Part shown: in pieces, positions 43,891 to 53,261 of the stretch
Layout of the letters: each line of letters opens with the position of its first letter
Position numbering within the stretch: the first letter of the stretch is position 1
DNA from: Pseudarthrobacter polychromogenes
Lineage (GTDB): Bacteria; Actinomycetota; Actinomycetes; Actinomycetales; Micrococcaceae
Direction: 5' to 3'
NCBI RefSeq assembly: GCF_014644495.1
Contig: NZ_BMKU01000010.1
Location: 1-64,000 of the forward strand
Length of the DNA stretch: 64,000 nucleotides
Notes under the pieces: generated by a model
What the model was told of the DNA's origin: nothing
Databases searched by the model: none
Seen by the model: the letters and a program-made list of their open reading frames with translations, nothing else
Made by a program: the position numbers and the translations under genes

Positions 43891-44700
43891 TCAGCGGGGA
43901 CTGAAGACCCCGCTGACCAGGAGGGCCACGGCGTCGCTGCAGTCCAGTTCGGCGGCGATATCGACGTCCGCCCCGTAGCCGCCGCCGGCCAGTTCGCGGC
44001 CGCTGGAACAGCCGTGGAGCATCTCGCGGAGGCGCGGCTCCGCGGCTTCAAAGGCGGCCATGGCTGCCACCGCCTCCGGCGAGTAGCCGTGCCGGCCGTC
44101 TTCTGGTTCGTACCCGCCCTTGCCCGCGGCCACCAGGCCGGCGATGAACGCGCCCGCGCCGATCTGGTCCTCCACGGCTGGGCGGAGGCCGCCGCCGGGC
44201 CAGCGCTCCCCGGCGGCAATCACTGCGATGACGGCATCCGCGGGGAGGTTGGCGGCCACCCACTCGGCGGTGGCCGCAGCGTTGCGGAGGCTGACGGAGG
44301 CCACCAGGGGGACTTCGCGGGCCAGTTCGTGGCAGAGCGCGGAGCCGTTGGGTGACGGCAGGACCACCCGCTCTAGTGATTCCGCGGCCCGGAAGCTTGC
44401 GGGGGAGAGGCTGAGACCGCCCCCGTCGCGGGGACCGGCCAGCTGCGCGCCGTGGTGTGCGGCGAAGTCCTCGGCACTGGTGTCCTTCCAGGGAAAAGGA
44501 AAAACCTCCGCGCCCCGGTCCAGGGCAACGCTGACGCACGTGCTGAAGGACAGGACGTCCACCACCACGGCAAGGTCCGCGCCGGACGCTACTGTCCTGG
44601 CGCCGTCGAGCCCCCACTCCATCCGGACGGCGGAGGGCAGCTGCCGGTGCGCCGCGCTTGCTGTCACGGTGTGGTGGGGGTTGGAGGTGGATGCGTTCAC
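43891..44700 (-). CDS. comB: 2-phosphosulfolactate phosphatase-like protein
   Basis: A 269-residue protein of the ComB family (hydrolysis of 2-phosphosulfolactate to sulfolactate, in archaea a step of coenzyme M synthesis). Patterns: ADLAVVVDVLSFSTCVSVALDRG, SPNGSALCHELA, and SLRNAAATAEWVA plus VIAVIAAGERWPG. Actinobacteria do not make coenzyme M, so the natural substrate here is unclear; sulfolactate metabolism or another phosphoester is possible. The GTG start overlaps the preceding stop (GTGA), coupling it to the DUF4031-HD gene. Confidence 0.72.
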   Translation of the reverse strand: MNASTSNPHHTVTASAAHRQLPSAVRMEWGLDGARTVASGADLAVVVDVLSFSTCVSVALDRGAEVFPFPWKDTSAEDFAAHHGAQLAGPRDGGGLSLSPASFRAAESLERVVLPSPNGSALCHELAREVPLVASVSLRNAAATAEWVAANLPADAVIAVIAAGERWPGGGLRPAVEDQIGAGAFIAGLVAAGKGGYEPEDGRHGYSPEAVAAMAAFEAAEPRLREMLHGCSSGRELAGGGYGADVDIAAELDCSDAVALLVSGVFSPR

Positions 44701-45566
44701 GCCAATTCGCCTTTCAAATTGCGGTGCGCGGAGTCCAGCCACAGCTCCCGTGCCCTGCCGCTGTGGAACAGCGGGTCCAGTTCCAGCAGGCGGCGCACGA
44801 CGGCGGTGCGCCCGGCGGCGAAGTCGGCGTCGCCAATGTGCGCGTAATCCTGGCGGACGGCCGCAACGTACCGTGCGTACTCCCCAGGTTCCCCGCCGAG
44901 GACGGAGAGGTCGGCGTCGCAGAGGAGCGCGCCGTCGTCGTCCCCTTGTTCCGGGCGGTGGTCCGAAGTCAGCCGGACCAGCCGCCCCACCTCGTACGCC
45001 TCCGCTTCCGGAAGACCTGCTGCCTGCAGCCGCTCTTCGGCGAGGCGGGCGGACTCCTCCTCGTCCTGGCCGGCCACCCCGCGGTAGACGGCGTCGTGGA
45101 ACCAGGCCGCCAGCAGGACCGTGCGTGGCGGGTCGGCAGGATCGGTGAGCAGGTCGAGGGATTCGAGGACGGACAGCAGGTGGGTGCAGCCGTGGTACCG
45201 GCGGTGCGGCTCGCTCCAGCGGTCCAGGAGGTCCAGGAAGAGGGCATCGTGGCCGGGCATCACGGCGTTCCAGCGGTTCAGCAGCGGCACCTTCAGCGAC
45301 TTGTTGCGCCGCCGGGCGGGGATGCGGAGGCCGCTGGCGATCAGCGTGCGGACCAGGATCCGGGCTTCGACCGGAAGGGCACCGGCAGCCACCAGGTCAT
45401 CGAAGCGGCGCTCCGGGACGTCGTAATGGTCGCCGTCGAACGCCCGTTCCGGGATGCCTGCCGCGGCTGCGAACAGGTGCAGTTCCTCCAGCGACTCATC
45501 CGAAACGAGGTGGGAGAAGTGGGTTCCGTGCGCAGGCCACAGCGGCGGGTCGATGAAGATGGCCAT
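44697..45566 (-). CDS. DUF4031 plus HD-domain protein
   Basis: A 289-residue two-domain protein. Residues 1-88 match DUF4031 (MAIFIDPPLWPAHGTHFSHLV, then HYDVPERRFDDLVAAGA). Residues 105-285 are an HD-type hydrolase domain: RWSEPHRRYHGCTHLLS with the first His, and AAWFHDAVYRG with the His-Asp metal pair, then a late CDADLSVLGG aspartate. It may be a phosphohydrolase acting on a nucleotide or other phosphoester. Translationally coupled to the ComB-like phosphatase. Confidence 0.8.
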   Translation of the reverse strand: MAIFIDPPLWPAHGTHFSHLVSDESLEELHLFAAAAGIPERAFDGDHYDVPERRFDDLVAAGALPVEARILVRTLIASGLRIPARRRNKSLKVPLLNRWNAVMPGHDALFLDLLDRWSEPHRRYHGCTHLLSVLESLDLLTDPADPPRTVLLAAWFHDAVYRGVAGQDEEESARLAEERLQAAGLPEAEAYEVGRLVRLTSDHRPEQGDDDGALLCDADLSVLGGEPGEYARYVAAVRQDYAHIGDADFAAGRTAVVRRLLELDPLFHSGRARELWLDSAHRNLKGELA

Positions 45567-45792
45567 GGGGGAAGTCTAATTGGGCGGGAACCCGCGGAGG
45601 GGGTGCGCTCCCGCCCGGTTACGTGGTGGCGGCGGCCGGTTTCCGCGCCGACCCGCCGTCAGCTCCGGCGTGTCCGGGCAGGCAACCGGGCAGGAGGGCA
45701 CGCCGGGCGGGAACACTGACCATCCGGCAGCCCACCGGAGTGGCGCCCGGTCACCAAATGCCTCCGGTAATGCGGCAGTATTCGGCACTTTT

Positions 45793-45820
45793 ATCCGTAC
45801 CTGCGGATTAGACTGAATGC
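45793..45820 (+). promoter_or_regulatory. Leaderless mod promoter with dyad
   Basis: TAGACT at 45809-45814 is a good -10, and the ATG begins 6 bases after it, so the transcript probably starts at the ATG. The dyad ATCCG (45793-45797) / CGGAT (45804-45808) abuts the -10 and would let a bound repressor block polymerase. It may be the site of the operon's own HTH-TOBE protein. Confidence 0.5.
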
Positions 45821-46228
45821 ATGACGATTATCCGCGTGGCTGAGGCGGCCCGGTTCCTGGGCGTCAGTGACGATACCGTCCGGCGCTGGACGGAGAACGG
45901 GAGCCTCACTCCGGTAAAGGACGACGCCGGCCGGCTGGCAGTCGACGGGCTGGAGCTGGCCTTGCATGCGCAGAAGCTCGCGCAGCTTCCGGACGATCCC
46001 CACCGCACGGGCAGCTCAGCCCGCAACCGTTTCGTGGGCCTGGTCACCAACATCACCGCAGACAAGGTCATGGCCCAGGTGGAACTGCAGTGCGGGCCGT
46101 TCCGTGTGGTGTCGTTGATGAGCAGCGAGGCCGTGCGGGAGCTGGGGCTGGAACCGGGTTCCGTGGCCACCGCAGTGGTCAAAGCCACCACGGTCATCAT
46201 CGAAACGCCGCGGGGCAAGGCGCTGTGA
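45821..46228 (+). CDS. HTH plus molybdopterin-binding (TOBE) protein
   Basis: A 135-residue molybdate-sensing or storage protein. The N-terminus (about 1-55) is a MerR/excisionase-type helix-turn-helix (VAEAARFLGVSDDTVRRWTE); the C-terminal 68-133 is a Mop/TOBE domain (NRFVGLVTNITADKVMAQVELQCG, then SLMSSEAVRELGLEPGS) that binds molybdate. The combination suggests a ModE-like regulator of the mod operon it heads. It overlaps modA by 4 bases. A palindrome just upstream may be its own site. Confidence 0.82.
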   Translation: MTIIRVAEAARFLGVSDDTVRRWTENGSLTPVKDDAGRLAVDGLELALHAQKLAQLPDDPHRTGSSARNRFVGLVTNITADKVMAQVELQCGPFRVVSLMSSEAVRELGLEPGSVATAVVKATTVIIETPRGKAL

Positions 46229-47007
46229 GGGGGAACCGGAAGCTGGCCGCCGTGCTGCCGGCCCTGCTGGCGGTACTCCTGGCCACTGCGCTTCCGGGCT
46301 GCGCCGGAGGGGGCGCGGCGGCAGGCAGCAGCACACTGACCGTGTTCGCGGCAGCATCCCTCAAAAGCAGCTTCACCGAACTTGCCGAACGCTTCGAAGC
46401 GGAGAACCCCGGCACCACTGTCACCTTCAGCTTCGCGGGATCAGCTGACCTGGCCACCCAGCTCAACCAGGGAGCGCCCGCGGACGTGTTCGCGTCCGCG
46501 GATGCCGGCACCATGGCAAAGGTGCAGGAGGCCGGCCTGGTGGACGGCGAACCGCGCGACTTTGCCACCAACACCCTGGCCATCGCAGTCCCGCCAGGAA
46601 ACCCGGCAGGCATCCGCTCCTTCGCAGACCTGGCAAAAGCCGGTATCAAACTTGTGGCCTGCGCCGAGCAAGTGCCCTGCGGGGCGGCCGCCGCCAGTGT
46701 GGAGGACAGTACTGGTACCGTGCTCAGCCCGGTCAGCGAGGAAAACTCCGTGACGGACGTCCTGGGCAAAGTCATCTCCGGTGAAGCGGATGCAGGACTC
46801 GTGTATGTCACGGACGTCCGTTCCGCCGGCGGCAGGGTGGAGAGCATCCCGTTCCCGGAGGCAGGAGCCGCAGTGAACCCGTACCCTGCAGCCGTGCTGG
46901 CCGGCAGCAGCAATAAAGCCGCAGCGGGCAGGTTTTTGGACCTTCTGGCCGGCCCCGAAGGCCAGGAAATCCTGGCAGCGGCCGGCTTCGGACCGGGCAG
47001 CAGGTGA
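46225..47007 (+). CDS. modA: Molybdate-binding lipoprotein
   Basis: A 260-residue periplasmic-type binding lipoprotein for molybdate/tungstate. Lipobox LPGC near residue 26; the mature protein begins LTVFAAASLKSSFTELAE, followed by FSFAGSADLATQLNQGAPADVFASAD, both typical ModA anion-binding stretches. A further VPCGAAAASV and TDVLGKVISGEADAGLVYVTDV support this. Start GTG overlaps the previous stop (GTGA). The end of the gene runs into a 15-bp tandem repeat that continues into the intergenic region before modB. Confidence 0.88.
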   Translation: MRGNRKLAAVLPALLAVLLATALPGCAGGGAAAGSSTLTVFAAASLKSSFTELAERFEAENPGTTVTFSFAGSADLATQLNQGAPADVFASADAGTMAKVQEAGLVDGEPRDFATNTLAIAVPPGNPAGIRSFADLAKAGIKLVACAEQVPCGAAAASVEDSTGTVLSPVSEENSVTDVLGKVISGEADAGLVYVTDVRSAGGRVESIPFPEAGAAVNPYPAAVLAGSSNKAAAGRFLDLLAGPEGQEILAAAGFGPGSR

Positions 47008-47065
47008 CCGGAAAGCGAGTGACCGGGCACCATGCGACCGGGCACCACGCGACAGCGCGTGAAGT
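46991..47065. repeat. 15-bp tandem repeat, modA-modB junction
   Basis: Five consecutive 15-base units begin GACCGGGCAGCAGGT, GACCGGAAAGCGAGT, GACCGGGCACCATGC, GACCGGGCACCACGC and GACAGCGCGTGAAGT. The modA stop codon falls at the junction of the first and second units; the rest fills the gap before modB. Probably a local slippage array; it may set the spacing between the genes. Confidence 0.7.
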
Positions 47066-47077
47066 GAAGGGCGCCAA

Positions 47078-47959
47078 GTGACCGGCGGGCACTCGGGCCG
47101 CCAGGCGTACACCGGCGTTCCCCGCTGGCTGTATGCGCTGGCAGTCCTGGCTGCCCTGGTGGTGGTCCTCCCGCTCGCTGCGATGGTGGCGCGGGTCAAC
47201 TGGGCCAACTTCATCCCGCTGGTCACGTCCGCGCCGGCCCTCGCAGCGCTGGGCCTGAGCCTGCGCACGGCGGCGGCCAGTACTGCCCTCTGCATTGTTC
47301 TTGGCGTGCCGCTCGCGGTGGTCCTGGCCCGGGGCAGGTTTCCGCTGCTGGGGCTGCTCCGCTCTCTGGTGCTGCTGCCCCTGGTGCTGCCGCCCGTGGT
47401 GGGCGGCATCGCCCTCCTGTACACCTTCGGGCGGCAAGGGCTGTTGGGCAGCACCCTTGAGGTGCTGGGACTCCAGATCGCCTTTTCCACCGCTGCCGTG
47501 GTGCTGGCCCAGACGTTCGTGGCCTTGCCATTCCTTGTAGTGAGCCTTGAAGGCGCCCTCCGGACCGGCGGCCAGCGCTATGAGGCCGTGGCGGCGACGC
47601 TGGGGGCATCGCCCGGAACTGTCTTCCGGCGGGTCACGCTCCCGCTGGTCCTGCCAGGGCTGGCATCCGGGGCGGTCCTTTCCTTCGCCCGTAGCCTCGG
47701 GGAGTTCGGCGCCACGCTCACGTTCGCGGGCAGCCTGCAGGGGGTGACCCGGACACTGCCGCTCGAAATCTACCTGCAGCGCGAGACTGACCCGGACGCC
47801 GCCGTCGCGCTTTCCCTGGTTCTGGTGGCCGTGGCCGTCGCGGTGGTGGCCCTTGCCTACCGGCGCCCCGGCGGCAGGGGCCCGGATGGGAAAGCCGGGA
47901 AGCAGGCGTCGGGGGAGCGGCCGACGACGGCTGCCGCACCAGGCGGTGCCCTCACGTGA
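47078..47959 (+). CDS. modB: Molybdate ABC transporter permease
   Basis: A 293-residue permease with about six helices that carries molybdate across the membrane. It has [22 protein letters not shown] and the EAA loop [24 protein letters not shown] then [27 protein letters not shown], typical of ModB. GTG start 70 bases after modA, with the tandem repeat in between. The C-terminal tail is hydrophilic. The stop overlaps modC by 4 bases. Confidence 0.88.
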   Translation: MTGGHSGRQAYTGVPRWLYALAVLAALVVVLPLAAMVARVNWANFIPLVTSAPALAALGLSLRTAAASTALCIVLGVPLAVVLARGRFPLLGLLRSLVLLPLVLPPVVGGIALLYTFGRQGLLGSTLEVLGLQIAFSTAAVVLAQTFVALPFLVVSLEGALRTGGQRYEAVAATLGASPGTVFRRVTLPLVLPGLASGAVLSFARSLGEFGATLTFAGSLQGVTRTLPLEIYLQRETDPDAAVALSLVLVAVAVAVVALAYRRPGGRGPDGKAGKQASGERPTTAAAPGGALT

Positions 47960-49002
47960 CGTTCTCGTTCCAGGCAGCAGTGGCAGAGCGCGGTTTCGAC
48001 GTTGGTCTGTCGCTGGGCCCCACGGAAACGGTGGCCGTGATGGGTCCCAACGGTGCCGGCAAGTCCACCCTGCTCTCCGTCATCGCCGGGCTTGTACGGC
48101 CGGACAGGGGGCGGGCCGAGCTGAACGGCCGGACTCTGTTCCACCTGGGGGACGGGGAGAAGCGGTGGGCCGCCCCCCACCACCGCGGGACGGCGCTGCT
48201 GGCCCAGGAGCCGCTGCTCTTTCCGCATCTCACCGCGGCTGACAATGTGGCATTCGGGCCGCGGAGCGCGGGGACGCCGAGGCGCCAGGCAATGGAGCAG
48301 GCGGTGCGGTGGCTGGACGATGTTGAAGCCGGGAACCTAGCGGGCCGCCGTCCAGCCGAACTGTCCGGCGGGCAGGCGCAACGAGTGGCGGTGGCCCGGG
48401 CTCTCGCCGCGGATCCAGGACTCCTCCTCCTGGACGAACCGATGGCGGCCCTGGACATCCATTCCGCCCCGCTGCTCCGGCGCCTGCTCAAGCGCGTCCT
48501 CGCGGACCGGCCGGCCATCATCATCACCCATGACGTCCTGGACGCCCTGATGCTCGCCGACAGGGTGGTCATCCTGGAGAACGGCCGGATTGCTGAGGAA
48601 GGCCCCACCCGGCAGGTCCTGCACAAGCCGCGCAGCGCCTTCGCCGCCGGGCTGGCAGGACTTAATTTTGTGGTGGGAACCTCCGCCGGTGACGGCATCC
48701 TGGCCGCCCGCGGGCATATTGCCGGCCACAGCGAGGACCCCGTCCCCGCCGGCCGTCCCGCGGTGGCCGTGTTCCCGCCGTCGGCCGTTTCTGTATTCCT
48801 CACCGACGCGCACGGCAGTCCCCGGAACTCCTTCGAGGTGGCCGTCACTGACCTGGAGCCGCATGGGGACCAGGTCCGCGTGCGGGGCGGCGGGCTGGCG
48901 GCTGACATCACGCCAGCCGCTTTGACGGACCTGGGGCTGGTGCCGGGGATGGCGGTGCACCTCGTGGTCAAAGCCGCAGCAGTGTCCGTTTACCCGCTGT
49001 AG
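47956..49002 (+). CDS. modC: Molybdate ABC transporter ATPase
   Basis: A 348-residue ATP-binding protein. Walker [18 protein letters not shown]-loop [11 protein letters not shown], signature [14 protein letters not shown], Walker [13 protein letters not shown] and H-loop THDVLDALM are intact. The C-terminal 110 residues form a TOBE/Mop domain ([19 protein letters not shown]) that can bind molybdate and inhibit transport. GTG start overlaps modB (GTGA). Last gene of the mod operon. Confidence 0.88.
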   Translation: MTFSFQAAVAERGFDVGLSLGPTETVAVMGPNGAGKSTLLSVIAGLVRPDRGRAELNGRTLFHLGDGEKRWAAPHHRGTALLAQEPLLFPHLTAADNVAFGPRSAGTPRRQAMEQAVRWLDDVEAGNLAGRRPAELSGGQAQRVAVARALAADPGLLLLDEPMAALDIHSAPLLRRLLKRVLADRPAIIITHDVLDALMLADRVVILENGRIAEEGPTRQVLHKPRSAFAAGLAGLNFVVGTSAGDGILAARGHIAGHSEDPVPAGRPAVAVFPPSAVSVFLTDAHGSPRNSFEVAVTDLEPHGDQVRVRGGGLAADITPAALTDLGLVPGMAVHLVVKAAAVSVYPL

Positions 49003-49139
49003 GACCGTCCGCTGCGGGACTGTCCTGCATCGGGGGCAAGCACCAGCCCCGCCGAAATAGGGTCTGTCGCCCCTGTCGCCGGCCGCGTGGAGCTGTTTCG
49101 CTGTAGGCAAACAGTCGTCAGGAACGGCGCAAAACCAAA

Positions 49140-49160
49140 GTTGAGCGTAGTAGACTCAAG
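49140..49160 (+). promoter_or_regulatory. HAIR element (HspR operator)
   Basis: GTTGAGC-N7-ACTCAAG, where the right half is the exact HAIR half-site and the left half differs at the two outer positions from CTTGAGT. It lies 32 bases before the clpB start, as in Streptomyces where HspR represses clpB. Confidence 0.8.
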
Positions 49161-49191
49161 TTAATAAAACTGCCCCCGGAAGGAGCTCTCT

Positions 49192-51837
49192 TTGGACGTC
49201 AAATTCACCACCAAGAGCCAGGAGGCTCTCTCGGCTGCGGCTATGAACGCCTCCACGGCCGGAAATCCCCAGGTTGAGCCGGCCCACCTGCTCAAGGCGC
49301 TGATGGACCAGCGCGAAGGCGTCGCCGTGGCGCTGCTCCGCGCCACGGGTGCGGACCCGGACTCCGTCAGCGTCCAGGCGAGCAGCGCCATCAAGGCACT
49401 CCCGGCTACCTCCGGCGGCTCCAGCCAGCAGGCGCAGCTCTCCCGCCCCGCACTGCAGGCCATCCAGAACGCCAAGGAGGAAGCGGACCGGCTGGGCGAT
49501 ACCTTCGTCTCCACCGAGGTCCTCCTCCTGGGCCTCTCGGCCGGCAACGATGCCGCGGCCCGCCTGCTGCGCGACGCCGGCGCCTCCCATGAAGCGCTGC
49601 TCGCCGCCCTGCCGGGTGTCCGCGGCGACGGGAAGGTCACCAGCCCGGATCCGGAGAACACGTTCCAGTCCCTGGAAAAGTTCGGCACGGACCTGACCGC
49701 CATGGCCCGCTCCGGCAAGCTTGATCCCGTGATCGGCCGGGACGCCGAAATCCGCCGGATTGTCCAGGTCCTGAGCCGCCGCACCAAGAACAACCCCGTG
49801 ATCATCGGTGAGCCCGGCGTCGGCAAGACCGCCGTGGTGGAGGGCCTGGCCCAGCGCATCGTGGCCGGGGACGTGCCGGAAAGCCTCCGCGGCAAGACCC
49901 TCATCGCCCTGGACCTCGCATCCATGGTGGCGGGCGCCAAGTACCGCGGCGAGTTCGAGGAGCGGCTCAAGGCTGTCCTGGAGGAGATCAAGAACTCCGA
50001 GGGCCAGATCGTCACGTTCATCGACGAGATCCACACCGTGGTGGGCGCCGGCGCCACCGGTGACTCCTCAATGGACGCCGGCAACATGCTCAAGCCCATG
50101 CTGGCCCGCGGCGAGCTGCGGCTGATCGGCGCCACCACCCTGGACGAGTACCGGGAGAACATCGAAAAGGACCCGGCGCTGGAGCGCAGGTTCCAGCAGG
50201 TGTACGTGGGCGAGCCGAGCGTGGAGGACACCATCGGCATCCTCCGCGGCCTGAAGGAGCGCTATGAGGCGCACCACAAGGTGACCATCGCGGATGCCGC
50301 GCTGGTGGCTGCGGCCACGCTCTCCAACCGCTACATTTCGGGCCGGCAGCTGCCGGACAAGGCGATCGACCTGGTGGACGAGGCCGCATCCCGGCTCCGC
50401 ATGGAGATCGACTCGGCGCCCGAGGAAATCGACCAGCTGCAGCGGCTGGTGGACCGGCTCACCATGGAGGAGCTGGCCCTCCAGGACGAAAAGGACGCCG
50501 CGTCCATTGAGCGGCTGGCCGCACTCCGGGCGGACAAGGCGGATAAGGAAGAGGAGCTGAATGCGCTTAAGGCGCGCTGGGAGGCCGAAAAGGCAGGCCT
50601 CAACCGGGTGGGCGACCTCAAGGCCAAGCTGGATGAACTGCGCAGCGCCTATGACAAGGCCGCCCGCGAAGGTGACCTGGAAACAGCCTCCCGCATCCTC
50701 TACGGCGAGATTCCCGCCCTGGAACGCGAGCTGAACGTGGCAGCGGAAGCCGAGGCCGCCGTCGTGGACAAATCCACGCAGATGGTTGCCGAGCAGGTGA
50801 CCGCTGACGATATCGCCGAGGTCATCTCCGCCTGGACCGGCATCCCGGCCGGGCGCATGCTGCAGGGCGAGAGCCAGAAGCTGCTCCACATGGAGGAGGA
50901 ACTGGGCAAGCGGCTGATCGGCCAGGCGAAGGCCGTCACTGCTGTCTCCGACGCTGTCCGGCGCGCGCGGGCCGGCATCAGCGACCCCAACCGCCCCACC
51001 GGATCGTTCCTCTTCCTGGGGCCCACCGGCGTCGGAAAGACGGAGCTGGCCAAGGCGCTGGCGGACTTCCTGTTCGACGACGAACGCGCCATGGTGCGCA
51101 TTGACATGTCCGAGTACGGGGAGAAGCACTCCGTGGCCCGGCTGGTGGGTGCGCCTCCGGGGTACGTGGGCTACGAGGAAGGCGGCCAGCTCACCGAAGC
51201 CGTCCGCCGCCGCCCGTACTCGGTTGTGCTGCTGGACGAGGTGGAGAAGGCCCACCCCGAGGTCTTCGACATCCTCCTGCAGGTGCTCGACGACGGCCGG
51301 CTCACCGACGGGCAGGGCCGCACCGTGGACTTCCGCAACGTGATCCTGGTGCTGACCTCCAACCTGGGCAGCCAGTTCCTGGTGGACCAGACCCTGGACC
51401 CGGACGCCAAGCGGAACGCCGTCATGGCCACCGTCAATGCGTCCTTCAAGCCCGAGTTCCTGAACCGGCTGGATGAGGTGGTGCTGTTCGACGCCCTCAC
51501 CGTTGAAGAGCTGGCGCACATTGTGGAACTGCACGTGGACGAACTGGGACGCCGGCTCCGCGACCGCCGCCTGACGCTCGAGGTCACGGAAGGTGCGCGG
51601 GCCTGGCTGGCCCTCTCCGGGTTCGATCCCGCGTACGGTGCCCGGCCCCTGCGCCGACTGGTGCAGCGCGAGATCGGCGACCGCCTGGCGAAAGCCATCC
51701 TGGCCGGCGATATCAGCGACGGCGACACGGTAGTGGTGGACACGGCCGCGGACGTCGGGGAACTCACCGCAGCCGGAACGGACCTCCCTGCCGCAGAGGG
51801 TCGCAGCAGCGGCCTCTCGGTCCGCCGCAAGGACTAG
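49192..51837 (+). CDS. clpB: ClpB disaggregase
   Basis: An 881-residue AAA+ disaggregase that works with DnaK to rescue aggregated proteins. N-terminal domain about 1-145, NBD1 with Walker [16 protein letters not shown] and Walker [14 protein letters not shown], middle coiled-coil domain about 400-530 ([15 protein letters not shown]), NBD2 with [15 protein letters not shown] and [15 protein letters not shown]. Length and order are standard. The TTG start is unusual but has AAGGAGCTC 5-8 bases upstream and gives the expected N-terminus ([12 protein letters not shown]). Controlled by a HAIR box. Confidence 0.95.
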   Translation: MDVKFTTKSQEALSAAAMNASTAGNPQVEPAHLLKALMDQREGVAVALLRATGADPDSVSVQASSAIKALPATSGGSSQQAQLSRPALQAIQNAKEEADRLGDTFVSTEVLLLGLSAGNDAAARLLRDAGASHEALLAALPGVRGDGKVTSPDPENTFQSLEKFGTDLTAMARSGKLDPVIGRDAEIRRIVQVLSRRTKNNPVIIGEPGVGKTAVVEGLAQRIVAGDVPESLRGKTLIALDLASMVAGAKYRGEFEERLKAVLEEIKNSEGQIVTFIDEIHTVVGAGATGDSSMDAGNMLKPMLARGELRLIGATTLDEYRENIEKDPALERRFQQVYVGEPSVEDTIGILRGLKERYEAHHKVTIADAALVAAATLSNRYISGRQLPDKAIDLVDEAASRLRMEIDSAPEEIDQLQRLVDRLTMEELALQDEKDAASIERLAALRADKADKEEELNALKARWEAEKAGLNRVGDLKAKLDELRSAYDKAAREGDLETASRILYGEIPALERELNVAAEAEAAVVDKSTQMVAEQVTADDIAEVISAWTGIPAGRMLQGESQKLLHMEEELGKRLIGQAKAVTAVSDAVRRARAGISDPNRPTGSFLFLGPTGVGKTELAKALADFLFDDERAMVRIDMSEYGEKHSVARLVGAPPGYVGYEEGGQLTEAVRRRPYSVVLLDEVEKAHPEVFDILLQVLDDGRLTDGQGRTVDFRNVILVLTSNLGSQFLVDQTLDPDAKRNAVMATVNASFKPEFLNRLDEVVLFDALTVEELAHIVELHVDELGRRLRDRRLTLEVTEGARAWLALSGFDPAYGARPLRRLVQREIGDRLAKAILAGDISDGDTVVVDTAADVGELTAAGTDLPAAEGRSSGLSVRRKD

Positions 51838-51884
51838 GCCACGCCGCCAGGGCAACACACAGGGTGCTGCCCTGGCGGCGTGGC
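51838..51884 (+). terminator. Terminator after clpB
   Basis: GCCACGCCGCCAGGGCA and its exact complement flank a 13-base loop, 1 base after the clpB stop. It also stands 3 bases from the end of the convergent septum-formation gene, so it can serve both. No T-run. Confidence 0.7.
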
Positions 51885-51886
51885 CG

Positions 51887-52546
51887 CTAGGGCAGCACGC
51901 TTGCGTTGATCACGTTCCCGCCGGGTGCCGTCACGTAGCAGTCAACCCTGCGGTCACCGGATTCCCAGCTGGTGGTGCTCGGGAAGCTGCGCTCGTAGTT
52001 GAGGTCGTAGTCGTTGGCGGCCGGGCCCAGCCTGGCGGCCTGGCACGCTTCCAGCGCCTTGGCCTTCAGTGCCTCGGCGCCGGGGTAGGAATCACCCTCC
52101 GGGTACCGGAACAATGCCACCAGCTGGGCCGAGTGCCCGGTATCGCAGGCCACCACGGTGGATGCCAGTGCTTCGGGGTCGAAATCCTTGAAGCAGTCGC
52201 CCAGCGCGAATTCTGCCGGCGGGACCCCCTCGCGGGGCAGCGGCAGCGCCGTGGCGGGAGGCTCCACCGTGGTTTCCAGCACCCCCGCAGCACCACTTCC
52301 GGAGGCGCCCGGCTCCTGGTTTGAGTTCAGCCACAGGGCAAGCCACACCAGGGAACCGACGACGGCCAGCAGCACAACAGCGAACACTGCAATCCACAGC
52401 GTCCGCCCGTTGACCCTTCCGGAATGCGCTGCGTCCTCCGGTTCCATGCGGGGGTGCAGGACCGGTTCGGCTGCGGGTGCAGGCACGCGCGGCAGGCCGG
52501 CGGCGGGTGGCAAGGCCGGCTTCGGCGGGACGTCCTGGTGGTTCAC
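51887..52546 (-). CDS. Membrane protein with septum-formation domain
   Basis: A 219-residue single-pass membrane protein: a Pro-rich cytosolic N-terminus of about 50 residues, one helix (LWIAVFAVVLLAVVGSLVWLALWL), and an extracytoplasmic septum-formation domain (PF13845 type: ALGDCFKDFDPEALASTVVACDTGHSAQLVALF, then a disulfide partner Cys in DRRVDCYV). GTG start is chosen with AGGAGG 9 bases before it; an ATG three codons earlier touches the same site. It may act at the division site but direct evidence is lacking. Confidence 0.75.
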   Translation of the reverse strand: MNHQDVPPKPALPPAAGLPRVPAPAAEPVLHPRMEPEDAAHSGRVNGRTLWIAVFAVVLLAVVGSLVWLALWLNSNQEPGASGSGAAGVLETTVEPPATALPLPREGVPPAEFALGDCFKDFDPEALASTVVACDTGHSAQLVALFRYPEGDSYPGAEALKAKALEACQAARLGPAANDYDLNYERSFPSTTSWESGDRRVDCYVTAPGGNVINASVLP

Positions 52547-52818
52547 GTGGTGCATCCTCCTGGTTCTCTGCGCAGCGGCGGGCCGGCCCGCTGCCCGGAT
52601 ATCAACAGATGTTTTAGCGACTCTACCGAAGAAAAAAGCGGGAAACCCGCGGTTTGGCGCCCTGATGGTAACCCAGGCCACCCCAGGGCGCCGCACGTGG
52701 CAAGCGGGGGCAGTCGAAAGCATGTAATCTAGGTGTACGACAAATTGACCAAACATTCCGGGGCCTCACCTACGCCAAGGTGACCACCTCCGGTCCAAGT
52801 ACAAAAGGGGGTCACGCC

Positions 52819-53052
52819 ATGGGGCGCGGCCGTCAAAAGGCAAAAGCTACCAAGCAGGCTCGGGATATCAAGTACTACTCCCCGAACACTGACTATTCGG
52901 CACTTCAGCGTGAGCTGACGGGTCCGGGCAGTCGTGCCACGAGCCATTATGCGAATGAGCCAGTCGAACCTGACTATTCGGCTTATGTGGATAAGTACGC
53001 GGATGATTTGGAAGAAGACGACGACGAGGTAGACACCCGTCGGATCGGCTAG
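52819..53052 (+). CDS. DUF3073 protein
   Basis: A 77-residue actinobacterial protein of the DUF3073 family: MGRGRQKAKATKQARDIKYYSPNTDYSALQ, then an acidic C-terminus (DDLEEDDDEVDTRR). AAAGGGGG lies upstream of the ATG. Function unknown; the gene is normally next to purM in actinobacteria, but here purM lies about 8.8 kb away beyond a transporter operon. An extended -10 (TGTAATCT) is seen about 85 bases upstream. Confidence 0.88.
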   Translation: MGRGRQKAKATKQARDIKYYSPNTDYSALQRELTGPGSRATSHYANEPVEPDYSAYVDKYADDLEEDDDEVDTRRIG

Positions 53053-53204
53053 TTGTCGCAAGGTGCTGCTGCCGTAACGGGGCAGCCCTGGTGACGCCGC
53101 AGCACCAGTGGACCCAATGCATGGATCCTGGTCTTTGGACCAGTGCAGCGCTTCTTTTCGGCCCCCGGTCCAGCTGGACCGCAGGGGCTGACTTCAGTTA
53201 TTAG

Positions 53205-53242
53205 GCCCGCTGCCCGCACCGGAAACGGAGCAGGCAGCGGGC
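53205..53242 (+). terminator. Terminator after DUF3073
   Basis: GCCCGCTGCC and GGCAGCGGGC flank an 18-base loop and are followed by TTTCT on the plus strand. It can end the DUF3073 transcript; as a hairpin it also lies just past the end of the convergent permease gene. Confidence 0.65.
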
Positions 53243-53261
53243 TTTCTGCTGCCCCGGAGGC

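Noticed and set aside
50068..51858. 596-codon minus-strand frame opposite clpB
   Set aside because: Antisense of conserved NBD2 and middle domain of ClpB; no ribosome site or family.
53061..53200. Possible small RNA between DUF3073 and the terminator
   Set aside because: CTGGTC/GACCAG and GGTGCTGC/GCAGCACC can form stems, but no promoter or known fold was seen.
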